Source: Streptomyces sp. NBC_01260
GTDB lineage: Bacteria > Actinomycetota > Actinomycetes > Streptomycetales > Streptomycetaceae
NCBI RefSeq assembly: GCF_036226405.1
Contig: NZ_CP108464.1
Span: forward strand, 8,866,001 to 8,930,000
Length of the DNA stretch: 64,000 bases
Direction: 5' to 3'
The notes beneath the pieces are model-generated. The model was given only the letters and a program-made list of their open reading frames with translations, did no database searches and was not told the origin of the DNA. The translations under genes and the position numbers were made by a program. Below, piece by piece: positions 52,743 to 61,270 of this stretch (position 1 is the stretch's first letter; the number at the start of each line of letters is the position of its first letter).

Positions 52743-52830
52743 TGTGATGTTCCCCCTGTGAGCTGGACTGCTTCCTCCGGGACCATCTGTCCCAGTATCA
52801 AGCCGTCCAGCTCACAGGGGGAACATCACA
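52743..52830. repeat. 88-bp near-perfect hairpin (26-bp arms)
   Basis: The 26 bases at 52743-52768 are the exact reverse complement of 52805-52830, separated by 36 bases. The left arm begins TGTGATGTTCCCCC and ends GAGCTGGAC. Within so many transposon scraps it looks like a MITE, that is two element ends with the inside lost. It could also serve as a strong bidirectional terminator. I see no target duplication directly at the arms. Confidence 0.75.
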
Positions 52831-53117
52831 GTGACCGTTCCAGAGAGGCGTCGGCCCCTTGTCCCGTCTCCGTCGAGGTGGTCTGCGTCTCAAGTGATCT
52901 GGTCCGATTCGTCTCTGGTCTCAGGTGATCTGGCACGACGCGCGGGAAACGGTCATGCACACAACGTGGATCGGCGCACGAGGGAACGCGCGATGTGGAA
53001 TCCCACCTCGTCGCCGTGGGCTGAGCCGGCCCAGGGGCACCCCCGGGCCGGAGGGCGTCCCCATCCTTGCGCCGGAGGCAACTCCCTTGTGTCAGAGGCC
53101 CTCTCTCTTCACATCGC
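52831..53117. other. Gap without a clear gene
   Basis: A GTG directly after the hairpin opens a frame (TVPERRRPLVPSPSRWSASQ) with no ribosome site and no recognisable domain. The remaining sequence up to the GntR-type operator gives no protein-like frame on either strand. Confidence 0.35.
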
Positions 53118-53184
53118 CTTGTATCGAGCATTTGACACAAGATCCCGACCAGGGCATCTTGTACTCACCGCTTAATACAAGATG
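53118..53184. promoter_or_regulatory. Twin operators for the YtrA-type GntR regulator
   Basis: Two inverted repeats share the half-site CTTGT/ACAAG. The first spans 53118-53141 (CTTGT...ACAAG). The second spans 53155-53184, with perfect 9-bp arms CATCTTGTA and TACAAGATG. The second ends 18 bases before the start of the membrane protein gene. Both lie in an AT-rich stretch that should hold the promoter. YtrA regulators usually repress their own operon, and the regulator is its second gene. Confidence 0.65.
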
Positions 53185-53202
53185 ATCTGGGGGGATCTCC
53201 GT

Positions 53203-53997
53203 ATGCTCGACACCGCCCCGCTCCAGTCCCGGTTCCTCGACCACGCCGACTACTACGCCCGCTGGTCCGGCCTGGCCATCGGCATCGTGGCCGCACAGCA
53301 GTTGGCCACCATGGAGAGCGGCGACATCACGATGCCCCTCGTGTTCGCCATCACCGCTTTCGGCCTGTGCGTGGTGGGCGGCGTCCTGCTCGGCGACGCC
53401 CTGACCCTGCGTCCCCAGGAAGCAGTACGCACCGCGAGTGTCGCCCCGCGCCTGGTCAGAGACCAAGTGCCGCCCCTCATGGCGCCACTGCTTCTTCTGC
53501 AGGCGGCGTCCCTCGGTAGCCTGCTGGTGATCGGTGCGGTCACGGCCTCCTCCGACCCCTACCAGATAGGCGGAGCGGGGCATGTCATCACCGTCACCTG
53601 CGAAGGGATGCGCACATCCCTCGGCCCCTGGCCCGGCCTGTACTACAGCGGCCCGATGTTCGCCGCCCTCGCGGTTGGAACCCCCGTCTGCGTCTGGGCC
53701 CTGCGCCGTATCACCCACGGCCCGGGCGGTGACCAGCAGCGCCGCGACCGCGCGTGGGCGATCACCGGAGCCTGGGGGCTGCTGGTGTCGAGTCAGGTGC
53801 TGCTCGTCGTGCTGATGATCTTCGTCGCACTCACGGAGAAGGGCTGCGCCGGCCGGCTGGGAGCCGTCACCATCGTGGTGATCTGCCCCCTGGGCCTGCT
53901 GAGCCTGTTCACCTTCGGATGGTCCCTGGTCACCGTGGTGGCACCCCGGGCGGTCGACGACGAGGCAGCCGACAATGGCCCTTTCGACGATGAATGA
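53203..53997 (+). CDS. Integral membrane protein in a YtrA-regulated operon
   Basis: The product has 264 residues from ATG 53203, which follows GGGGGGA; an upstream in-frame ATG at 53182 lies inside the operator. Six membrane segments are predicted, for example LVFAITAFGLCVVGGVLLGD, LLLLQAASLGSLLVIGAVTA and WGLLVSSQVLLVVLMIFVAL. Charged cytoplasmic loops lie between them. Two Cys (TCEGMR, EKGCAG) sit in the predicted outer loops. I do not recognise the family. The gene is followed directly by a YtrA-type regulator, as in operons for membrane proteins that respond to cell-envelope antibiotics. Confidence 0.75.
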   Translation: MLDTAPLQSRFLDHADYYARWSGLAIGIVAAQQLATMESGDITMPLVFAITAFGLCVVGGVLLGDALTLRPQEAVRTASVAPRLVRDQVPPLMAPLLLLQAASLGSLLVIGAVTASSDPYQIGGAGHVITVTCEGMRTSLGPWPGLYYSGPMFAALAVGTPVCVWALRRITHGPGGDQQRRDRAWAITGAWGLLVSSQVLLVVLMIFVALTEKGCAGRLGAVTIVVICPLGLLSLFTFGWSLVTVVAPRAVDDEAADNGPFDDE

Positions 53998-54448
53998 CCC
54001 CGCCATCCGTGTCGACACCACCAGCCAGGCACCGCCGTACGAGCAGATCCGCACCCAGCTGGCCGCGCTGATCCGCACCGGCCGGCTGACCGAGGGCGAG
54101 CGCCTGCCGACCGTGCGCCAGCTCGCCGCCGACCTCGGTCTGGCGCCGGGCACCGTGGCTCGCGCCTACCGCGAGCTGGAGGCCGCCGAGCTGATCCGCA
54201 CCCGCCGTGGCGCGGGCACCCGGGTCGCGGCGCTCCCGTCCGAGCCACACCCGCACGATGCCGATCAACTCACCACTCTGGCCCGGGACTTCACCTCCAC
54301 CGCTCGTGCGCTCGGCGCCGACGCCGAGGACATCCTGACCGCCGTCCGCGACGCCCTGAGCCCGGGGCTCGCCTCCTCTTCTGCCACCTCCGAAGCGGAG
54401 CGGGTGGCCCCAAGACGGCCGAGTCGCCGACGCAAGTCACAAACTTGA
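53990..54448 (+). CDS. YtrA-subfamily GntR transcriptional regulator
   Basis: The product has 152 residues. ATG 53990 overlaps the stop region of the membrane protein gene. The GntR winged helix is at residues about 10-75 (APPYEQIRTQLAALIRTGRL; LPTVRQLAADLGLAPGTVAR; AYRELEAAELIRTRRGAGTR). The remainder is only about 70 residues, the short C-terminus typical of the YtrA group. Position after the membrane gene and twin operators upstream of the operon suggest autoregulation. Confidence 0.9.
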   Translation: MNDPAIRVDTTSQAPPYEQIRTQLAALIRTGRLTEGERLPTVRQLAADLGLAPGTVARAYRELEAAELIRTRRGAGTRVAALPSEPHPHDADQLTTLARDFTSTARALGADAEDILTAVRDALSPGLASSSATSEAERVAPRRPSRRRKSQT

Positions 54449-54573
54449 GCATCAGGCGTAAGAATCTGTTGTCTTTCCGGATGTGATCGCCGAGTTTCCG
54501 CTGGTCAGGCGTGAAGTTGCTTTCGCTGCAGTAGAGATGACACGTCGTGTTCTCTCTTTGGTGGAGGTGCCGG

Positions 54574-55088
54574 ATGCCGTCGGTGATGGGGTTGATCGAG
54601 GAGCGGGAGGTCGCTGCCCGGCAGCGGGTGGAGTCGCTGCGGGACGTGCTGGACCGGCTTGTTGCCGAGCTGGAGGAGGCGGAGGCCGTGCGGGATCGCC
54701 TGGTGATCGCGAAGGAAACGGTGAGTGAGGTGCTGTCCGAGGCCGGCGAACCCGAGGATGCGCAAGTTTTCCGGGATGCCCGGCCGGTTGAGCCGGAACC
54801 GGCGGTGGCCCGGGCGGTGCTCGGCTCGGTGGTGCGGCGGGAAGGGCTGGACGTGACGGTACTGCCGCCGGACTACCAGCGGATCATGCACGTCCTGGCC
54901 GATCGTGAGCGGGCCGGCGAAGGGTCGGCGATCTGCCGGCAACTCGCCAGCTTGTTGGCCTCGAGCCTGTTCCGGCGAAGATCGAAGGGGTGCGGTCCAA
55001 GGCGAAGTGTCTGGCCGCACGAGGCTGGCTCGTCGAGGACACTCCGGGCTCCTTCAGCGTCGCTGTTTCGCAAGGCGGCGACTCATGA
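54574..55088 (+). pseudogene. Coiled-coil / winged-helix protein next to IS5, frameshifted
   Basis: ATG 54574 follows GGAGGTGCC. The first 55 residues are a coiled coil (MGLIEEREVAARQRVESLRD, VLDRLVAELEEAEAVRDRLV). A linker and YQRIMHVLADRERAGEGSAI follow. At about 54950 the frame shifts, and a winged helix continues as GLEPVPAKIEGVRSKAKCLA, ARGWLVEDTPGSFSVAV to TGA 55086. Its 3' end overlaps an IS5-type transposase on the other strand. Similar genes recur next to IS elements in actinomycetes, but the role is unknown to me. Confidence 0.5.
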
Positions 55089-55745
55089 CCATGGTCATCG
55101 ACCACAGCACCATCGCCTCGGACGTGTCGGTCCGCCTTTCGTAGTCGCGTGCCAGCCGGCGCGAGCGCATCAGCCACCCGAACGTCCGCTCCACCGCCCA
55201 CCTGCGGGGAAGCACCACGAAGCCCGACAGGCCCGCATCGCGTTTGACGACCGTGAGTGCGAGACGCAGTGCCTTCGCGGCGAAGTCGACCAGGGGACCG
55301 GTGTAGCCGCCGTCGGCCCAGACCAGCCTGAGCAGAAAGAACCGCCTGGTCAGCCGGGCGAGTAGAACCTGGGCCGCCTCCCGGTCGGTCACGTTCGCCG
55401 CGGTGACCATGACCGTCAGCAGCAGCCCTGCCGTGTCGACCACGATGTGCCGCTTGCGGCCGTTGATCTTCTTCCCGCCGTCGAAGCCGCGTGAGGAGGC
55501 AGGCACGGACGCGGCGCCCTTGACCGACTGGGAGTCGATGATGCCCGCGGTCGGCTCCGAATCCCGGCCGGCCGCGGCACGGGTCTTCCCACGCAGCCGG
55601 TCGTGGAACTCTTTGACCAGGCCCTTGTCCCGCCAGCGGCGGAAGAACGCGTAGACCCGGTGCCAGGCGGGGAAGTCCACGGGCATCGCCCGCCACTTGA
55701 TCCCGTTGTCCACGAGGAAGCGGAGCGCGTCGATCATCCAATGCC
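55054..55745 (-). pseudogene. IS5-family transposase, 5'-truncated
   Basis: 227 residues match IS5 transposases: VDNGIKWRAMPVDFPAWHRV, FRRWRDKGLVKEFHDRLRGK, GIIDSQSVKGAASVPASSRG (first Asp), LVWADGGYTGPLVDFAAKAL (second Asp) and RRWAVERTFGWLMRSRRLAR (Glu). The C-terminus is complete. About 40 N-terminal residues are missing; the break is near 55745, beside a run of nine C. The catalytic triad is intact but the start is lost. Confidence 0.8.
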
Positions 55746-55825
55746 ATGAAGTTAAAGCTCAGTTGACATTGTCAAGCCCCCCCCGGAAGAGGGATCTGGT
55801 AGGTACTCGGTGCCGTGCGGATGAG

Positions 55826-56460
55826 TCAGCCGTTGCGTGCCCAGTAGCAGAGCTGCGCGTTGAAGCCGCTGAGCATACGTCCGGTGACGGTGAGGCCAAG
55901 GTGTCCTGCGATGTCGCGGGCGGGCATGGCCTGGTTGAAGTTCTCCGCCAGGATCCGGCAGACCTGCCCCCAGCGGCCGGAGGCGGCCCGGTCTGCGGCG
56001 TGCACGGTGGGGAGAGCCGGTGGATGCACGGTGATCACGATGCTGGTGATTGGCGTACTGTCGCGAGGCCGCCCATCGCGGTTCCAGATGTTGTAGCGGG
56101 ACGTTCCGCACTTGACGATGCGCGCGGACAGCCGCATCCGGCGCTTGGGCAGCAACGCCCGCAGGACACGGGCGCCGATTTGGCCTACCAGGTCGGGGCG
56201 TCCGCTCGGAGCTGCGGCTGCGGTCGTCCCGGCGACGCTGACGACCGTGTCGCGCGCGGCCTCCAGGGCCACGGTGAAGCCGGCCCGGTCGGGATTGCAG
56301 CCGGGCGCTGTCTCCACCGCGGTCACCATCATCGAGCGCAGGGCCTGGTAGATGGCCAGGAGTCCCCACATCTCCTGAGTGAGGCCCACCGGGTCCTTCG
56401 ACCGTAGAATGCGGCCCTTGAGCAGGGTATGACGCAGTGCCAGGTAGGCGATCTCGATCT
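55826..56460 (-). pseudogene. IS4-family transposase, C-terminal remnant
   Basis: The minus strand encodes IEIAYLALRHTLLKGRILRS, KDPVGLTQEMWGLLAIYQAL, RAGFTVALEAARDTVVSVAG and RALLPKRRMRLSARIVKCGT, ending IVITV and a tail to a stop at 55826. This is the C-terminal third of an IS4-type transposase, including the (Y/E)xxR-like region, but no start or DD residues. It meets the next gene head to head at a CTAG near 56459. Confidence 0.7.
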
Positions 56461-57193
56461 AGCGACCATCTCGGCCCTACGCGGCAGTTGGCCCCTTGCC
56501 CAGGACACCTTCGCGGAGCTCGGGTCGATGGACACGGTCGCGGCTCACGTCGAAGCTCTCCGCCGTACCCACCCTGAGCGCACAGGGGCACTGGGCGACG
56601 GACGGGTGGCTCGCACCTTTGGTCACCCGCCGGCAGACACACTCCCGGCGGCCACCCTGATGGCCCTCACCGTGACGATCCTCGACGACCCGAGCGGACA
56701 CCACACGCTCGCTCAGTTCCTGTCCGCTCTGCCCTCGACCAGCACCGCACACATCCGGCTCCGGCAGCACGCCCCTCACTGCTCACCCGCCATGACCGAG
56801 GCGATCCGTGGGAGCGTCCGACTTCCCCGCAAGGCCGCTGGCCAGCCCGCGTTCTTCCCCCAGCTCCCTACCCACCGGGGCCGGCTCGACCCTCGCACCA
56901 TCCCGGCTGTCCTGCCCGAGCACTGGGCGGCGCCGCTGGAGGATCTCGACGCACCGAGACGGCAGCTGCGCCGGGACGCGGCAATCCGCCTCGTCCAGAT
57001 GGCCACCGGCCGCTCCCGCCGTTCCGCCGCCCTCTACCTCGGAATCCCCCTGGGCTCGCTGCAGTCCTCCACCGTCACCATCCGCGCCTGGCAGAAGGAA
57101 CCAGGCAATGCCGTGGCGTATCAGAATGCCCTTCACCGCGTTGCCGAGATCGCTATCGCCGAAGGCGACCCGAGAGGTACACCCGCCAGGTGA
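56461..57193 (+). pseudogene. Possible TniQ-like protein, 5'-truncated
   Basis: The native part starts near SALRGSWPLAQDTFAELGSM; the first 14 codons of the open frame (ATG 56429) are antisense IS4 sequence. It continues VEALRRTHPERTGALGDGRV, LPRKAAGQPAFFPQLPTHRG, IPAVLPEHWAAPLEDLDAPR and QLRRDAAIRLVQMATGRSRR, ending AALYLGIPLGSLQSSTVTIR. The YLGIP...W block and composition resemble the C-terminus of TniQ-like proteins in Streptomyces, but I cannot be sure. It has no zinc-finger N-terminus. The stop is intact. Confidence 0.4.
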
Positions 57194-57328
57194 CGGGGTT
57201 CCCGTGGTGGGGCGGTGCTGCTGCAGCCAGCCCCGGCCGTGAGTATCGAAGTTGGCCCCGAAGCGTTCCAGTTGACCGAGACGGCGCTGTAGAGGATCTA
57301 CCCTCTGCGGACGGAGGTTTGCGGCAAG

Positions 57329-58570
57329 ATGCGGCGCATGCCCCTCTCATCGTGCTTCACCCTGCCGGGCCAGGTCCGAGCTGTGGCCGCGTTCGATCCG
57401 TCCGGGCCGTTGACCGTGACCGGCTACGGTGCGAATCCCCTGGTGACCGTGATCACGAGGGTCGACCTCTCAGGCAAGGTGGCGTGGCAGCGGGCCTATC
57501 CCGGGACGGGCAGGCCGCAATCCCGTTTGTCCACGGAGGGCACGCTGTGGGTCGCCTATCCGGACGGCGACGGCCGGCTGCTGGAAGGTGTTCTGCCGGA
57601 CGGGTCGACTGGGCCCACCGCCCGTCCGGAGTGCCGACCCGATGAGGAGATCGGGGCGTTCGTTCTCCTCGACGACGGGTTCGTCATTTCCTGGGTCAGT
57701 GCTTCCCGCCTGGTTCGTGGGGAACGACGTTGGCCCACGTCTGTATCGGAGCCTCGCGTGGCCCGGTACACGAGAGAGGGCGAGTGCCTCTGGTCCACGC
57801 CGATCGTGCTCGGTGCGGTGTCGTTTCCGGGGGCGGTGGAGATGGGAGACCGGACCGGATGGGAGGTCCGGCCGCGTAGACCTTGGATCCCGGAGGAGAT
57901 CGGCGTCGATTATTGGGAGCCGCTGCTCGTGTCGGCCGACCGGATCGCGGCCAGTTTCACGGACACACGGGGCGGCATCGGGCGGACGTTCTTCCTTCAC
58001 CTGGGCAGCGGCGAGACCGTGGCGGCCACCTCTCCCGCTCCCACGGGCCGAAAAGCGATAGCGGGACTTGGTCAGTTCCTGATCGGATCCCAGGGCTACG
58101 GCGCGTTCACGACCAGCCGCTTCGGCCGCGACGGCACCGAAACCGCGCGCTGGGCCAGCCACGGGGCCATGCTCGTCGACAAGAACGGCAGTGCCAGCGG
58201 CCCCGAGCTCGAAAACCGCCTGCCGTCGAGATCACGCTTCCGGCGGCTCGCACCGGACAACACCCTCGTGGACGGGCCCGCGCTGACGGGCTACTACACG
58301 TCCGACCCCGCGATGGATTGCGAGGGAACCGCGGTGTTCTGGCGCGACGGCAAGCTGCTCGCCGTGGACAAGGACCTCGCCGGACACGAACTGTTCGCCA
58401 TGGACGACAGCCGAGCCATCATCGGTCGCGCGCTACTGATGAACGAAGGCTGCGTCGCTATCTCCCTGGACAACGAGGTCCTGGTTTTCCGAACACCGCT
58501 GGGCCCCCTGGCCGAGGGCCCCTGGCCGTGCGGTGAAGCGAATCTCCAGGGCAATCCCCTGCTGAGCTGA
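57329..58570 (+). CDS. Beta-propeller-like protein of unknown function
   Basis: The product has 413 residues from ATG 57329, with GGAGG about 13 bases upstream (ATG 57338 is an alternative). The sequence has repeating beta-strand patterns with aromatic-rich turns like PQQ/WD-type propellers: VTVITRVDLSGKVAWQRAYP, SRLSTEGTLWVAYPDGDGRL, EEIGAFVLLDDGFVISWVSA, RVARYTREGECLWSTPIVLG and GTAVFWRDGKLLAVDKDLAG. There is no signal peptide or membrane segment. It may be a protein-protein interaction platform. Complete at both ends and apparently a single-gene unit. Confidence 0.6.
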   Translation: MRRMPLSSCFTLPGQVRAVAAFDPSGPLTVTGYGANPLVTVITRVDLSGKVAWQRAYPGTGRPQSRLSTEGTLWVAYPDGDGRLLEGVLPDGSTGPTARPECRPDEEIGAFVLLDDGFVISWVSASRLVRGERRWPTSVSEPRVARYTREGECLWSTPIVLGAVSFPGAVEMGDRTGWEVRPRRPWIPEEIGVDYWEPLLVSADRIAASFTDTRGGIGRTFFLHLGSGETVAATSPAPTGRKAIAGLGQFLIGSQGYGAFTTSRFGRDGTETARWASHGAMLVDKNGSASGPELENRLPSRSRFRRLAPDNTLVDGPALTGYYTSDPAMDCEGTAVFWRDGKLLAVDKDLAGHELFAMDDSRAIIGRALLMNEGCVAISLDNEVLVFRTPLGPLAEGPWPCGEANLQGNPLLS

Positions 58571-59070
58571 AACAGCCAACGTGACGTCGAAGGGACTGGC
58601 CGGCTTCCTGTACCCGGCCAGTTGCTGACGCTATACCTGGCCGCTGAGCGCGATAGTTGGCCGGTCAGAGCGTTGTAGTTGGTCTGCACATGCTTCGCTC
58701 GGCACCTGTGCTCGGAAGTGGGACGGATCCGAGCGTTGGGGGACTTCCTGGCCGTGATCGGCGGCGGGATGTGGCTGCTGCATGCTCGCCCGATGAAGCT
58801 GGTCAAGGACACGGACGGCTGAAGTTCGCAGCGGGCAGGGAGGTGGCCGCGGCCTGCGGCTGGCGCTACTCGGTGGTCGCGGGCTGGCGTCCGCACGTCT
58901 GGAGCATCCTTGATCACTGTCCACGCGCAGTCGAACGAGTTTGGGCTCCACTTCCTGATCTTCAAGGCCGGAAGTGACAGTGAGAGTTGTCCCCGCCATC
59001 AGGCCGCTCTGATGCCTCCCTCGCAATGGTCCGACGTGAGAGACTCGGCCGTTGAAGAAGGGGTGGCGGT
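58571..59070. other. Gap with possible protein relic
   Basis: No complete gene is supported. On the plus strand about 58805-58920 encode GRLKFAAGREVAAACGWRYS, VVAGWRPHVWSILD, which faintly recalls the C-terminal part of TnsA-like endonucleases (RxxCxxxGWxYxV). Catalytic residues are not visible. The rest shows no protein-like frame. Confidence 0.25.
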
Positions 59071-59460
59071 GTGGCGGAGACGGCAGATCGAGGTCGCCGG
59101 ACGATCCTGGAGACTCTGGAGCCGGGCCAGGTCTGCAAAGGGGTGGTGTCGTCCATCGAGGAGTTCGGCGTGTCCGTCGACATCGGAGGCCTCGACGGAC
59201 TGGTGAATGTGACCGAGTTGGCCTGGACTCGCTTCGAGGCGGCGTCGGACATTGTGGAGGTCGGACAGCAGGTCACCATCGTGGTGCTGGGCGTCGATAT
59301 CGAGCGGCACCAGGCTTCCTTCTCACTGAAGGCGCTTCATCCGGATCCGCTTGAGGAGTTCGCTCGCGTTCAGTTCGGTCGCGTGATTCCGGGGCGTGTG
59401 GAGAACGTCTTCTTCAGCGTTGGAGTATTCGTGGAAGTCCACGAGAATTTCAAGCACTAG
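59071..59460 (+). CDS. S1-domain RNA-binding protein, 3'-truncated
   Basis: The product has 129 residues. The GTG at 59071 has an AAGGGGTGG ribosome site. Residues about 15-85 are one complete S1 domain (LEPGQVCKGVVSSIEEFGVS, VDIGGLDGLVNVTELAWTRF, VGQQVTIVVLGVDIERHQAS). A second S1 domain starts at residue 100 (GRVIPGRVENVFFSVGVFVE) but ends after VHENFKH at the edge of an IS remnant. Such small two-S1 proteins occur in Streptomyces and may act with ribosomes or RNA. The first domain could still bind RNA. Confidence 0.7.
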   Translation: MAETADRGRRTILETLEPGQVCKGVVSSIEEFGVSVDIGGLDGLVNVTELAWTRFEAASDIVEVGQQVTIVVLGVDIERHQASFSLKALHPDPLEEFARVQFGRVIPGRVENVFFSVGVFVEVHENFKH

Positions 59461-59468
59461 CTTGATCT

Positions 59469-59952
59469 TTAACCTGTGCGGCGTGGACGTGGAGTCGTTG
59501 GCTTCTTCGTCTGTCGCTTTGTGGAGTCTGGTTTGCCGACTGTGTGCACGTCGTAGCGTGCGGTGGGTTGGTTGTTTCTGCGGCCGGGTGGCCGTCCTGG
59601 GCCGGGCTGAGAGGATTTCGGTGCTCCGGCTGGGCAGGCGGCCTTCGGCCGGAGGTGCCGGAAATCTCGGCGGACTCGTGCAGGGGTAAGCCTGTCCGCG
59701 GGACTTGGCTTCTCCCAGGGTCGGCGCAGGTCCGCCGCCAGGGGGCGGGCGAGCCGGAGCTGGGTGAAGACCACGAGGATCAGCCAGGTCCAGCGGTCGG
59801 CGGCTTCGGGGCTGCGGATCTTCGGGCAGGTCCAGCCCAGGGTCTGTTTGAACAGCCGGAAGGTGTGCTCGATATCGAAGCGCCGCAGGAATGCCTGCCA
59901 GAGCAGATCGACTTCCGCCTCAGTGGCGTCGAGCCCTGACCACCACAGCCAG
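59469..59952 (-). pseudogene. Transposase C-terminal remnant (IS701-like group)
   Basis: The minus strand encodes VHWLWWSGLDATEAEVDLLW, QAFLRRFDIEHTFRLFKQTL, GWTCPKIRSPEAADRWTWLI and TQLRLARPLAADLRRPWEKP. It ends LRPKAACPAGAPKSSQPGPG before a basic tail and a stop at 59469. The DIEHTFRLFKQTLGW block holds the catalytic Glu of this DDE family. The N-terminal part is missing: the sequence ends exactly at the left end of the IS3 element. Confidence 0.7.
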
Positions 59953-59979
59953 TGAACCGTTCCGGGTTCGGTAGAGACT

Positions 59980-60930
59980 CTAGATTGTGGCTGTGACCTG
60001 CGGTTCTTGGGTGTTCTGTTGGTAGTAGGTGGCTTCGTATTCGACTGGTGGGACGTGTCCTATTTCACCGTGGAGTCGTCGGTGGTTGTACCAGTCGGCC
60101 CATTCGGCCGTGGCCAACTCGACGTCGCTCAGGGCCTTCCAGGGACGCTGCGGTTTGATCAGCTCGGTTTTGTACAGACCGATGGTCGATTCCATCAGGG
60201 CGTTGTCCAGGGCGTCGCCGACGGTGCCGATGGAGGCCGCGATCTGTTCGGACGCCAGGTGGGCGGCGAGCCGGAAGCTGGTGTATTGCGAACCGGCATC
60301 GGAGTGATGGATCAACTCCCGTGCCATCACAGGGGTGTTCGCGCGGTCACGTTGCCACAGGCCCATCTCGAGTGCGGACAGCACCAGCGGGGTCTGCTTG
60401 TTCGTCGCGGCGGACCAGCCGACAATCCGGCGGGAGAAGGTGTCCACGACGAACGCGACGTAGACGGTGCCGGACCAGGTGGCCACGTAGGTGAAGTCGG
60501 CGACCCACACCCGGTTGGGGGCGCTGGCCACGAACTGCCGGCCCAGCCGGTCCGGCGCCCGGTCGGCTTCCTTGTCCGCCCTGGTGGTGACGATCTTCTT
60601 CCCGCGCACCGCCCCCGTGAGGCCCTCGGCTTTCATCAGGCGCTCAACAGTGCACCGCGCCACCTGATGACCTTGCCGCTTCAGCTCGGCCCAGATCTTG
60701 CGGGCCCCGTAGACGCTGTAGTTGTCCCGGAATATCTCCACGATCAACGGAGCCAGTTCCGCGTCCCGCATGGCACGGGCTGACAGCGGGCGCTTCTTGT
60801 GTGCGTAGTAGGTGGACGGGTGGATGCTGCAATCGTGCTCGGTGAGCGTCCTGCAGATCGGCTCGACTCCGCCGAAGCGGTCCCGGTGCTCGTCGATGAA
60901 CGCTACGAGCGTGTGTGTGGCCGGTCGAGC
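59980..60930 (-). CDS. IS3 OrfB, integrase domain of the transposase
   Basis: The frame is read after a -1 shift from orfA. It starts near AFIDEHRDRFGGVEPICRTL and holds the HTH-like part (VYGARKIWAELKRQGHQVAR). The integrase core has VWVADFTYVATWSGTVYVAF (first Asp), LIHHSDAGSQYTSFRLAAHL (second Asp) and DNALMESTIGLYKTELIKPQ (Glu), so the DDE triad is complete. It ends with WADWYNHRRLHGEIGHVPPV and a stop at 59980. Probably expressed only as the OrfAB fusion. Intact. Confidence 0.85.
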   Translation of the reverse strand, partial: ARPATHTLVAFIDEHRDRFGGVEPICRTLTEHDCSIHPSTYYAHKKRPLSARAMRDAELAPLIVEIFRDNYSVYGARKIWAELKRQGHQVARCTVERLMKAEGLTGAVRGKKIVTTRADKEADRAPDRLGRQFVASAPNRVWVADFTYVATWSGTVYVAFVVDTFSRRIVGWSAATNKQTPLVLSALEMGLWQRDRANTPVMARELIHHSDAGSQYTSFRLAAHLASEQIAASIGTVGDALDNALMESTIGLYKTELIKPQRPWKALSDVELATAEWADWYNHRRLHGEIGHVPPVEYEATYYQQNTQEPQVTATI

Positions 60931-61220
60931 TCGGCCGCGAAGAAACTCGCCGCCGCCTTCAAGATCTCGTTCGCCCGCTTCAGCTCGGCGACCTCCTTCT
61001 TGAGGGCTTTGAGCTGGGCGGATTCCTCGGTCGTTGTCCCGGTCCGAGCACCGGCGTCGACCTCGGCCTGCCGCACCCAGTTGCGCAGGGACTCCGGCCC
61101 GATGTCGAGCTTCGCTCCGATCGACCGGATCGCCGCGGACTCGGTCTTGTACTGATCACGAGTCTCCAGGACCAGGCGCACGGCCCGCTCCTTGAGCTCC
61201 TTGGGGTATTGCTTCGCCAT
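60903..61220 (-). CDS. IS3 OrfA
   Basis: The product has 105 residues from ATG 61220 (MAKQYPKELKERAVRLVLET). It has a helix-turn-helix (IRSIGAKLDIGPESLRNWVR) and a leucine-zipper-like C-terminus (AQLKALKKEVAELKRANEIL KAAASFF). This is the DNA-binding and dimerisation subunit, with orfB reached by -1 frameshifting in the overlap near 60910-60940. Intact. Confidence 0.88.
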   Translation of the reverse strand: MAKQYPKELKERAVRLVLETRDQYKTESAAIRSIGAKLDIGPESLRNWVRQAEVDAGARTGTTTEESAQLKALKKEVAELKRANEILKAAASFFAAELDRPHTRS

Positions 61221-61270
61221 AACGGACTCGATCCTTCCAAAAGATCGAGCCTCGATCAAACCCGGAACGG

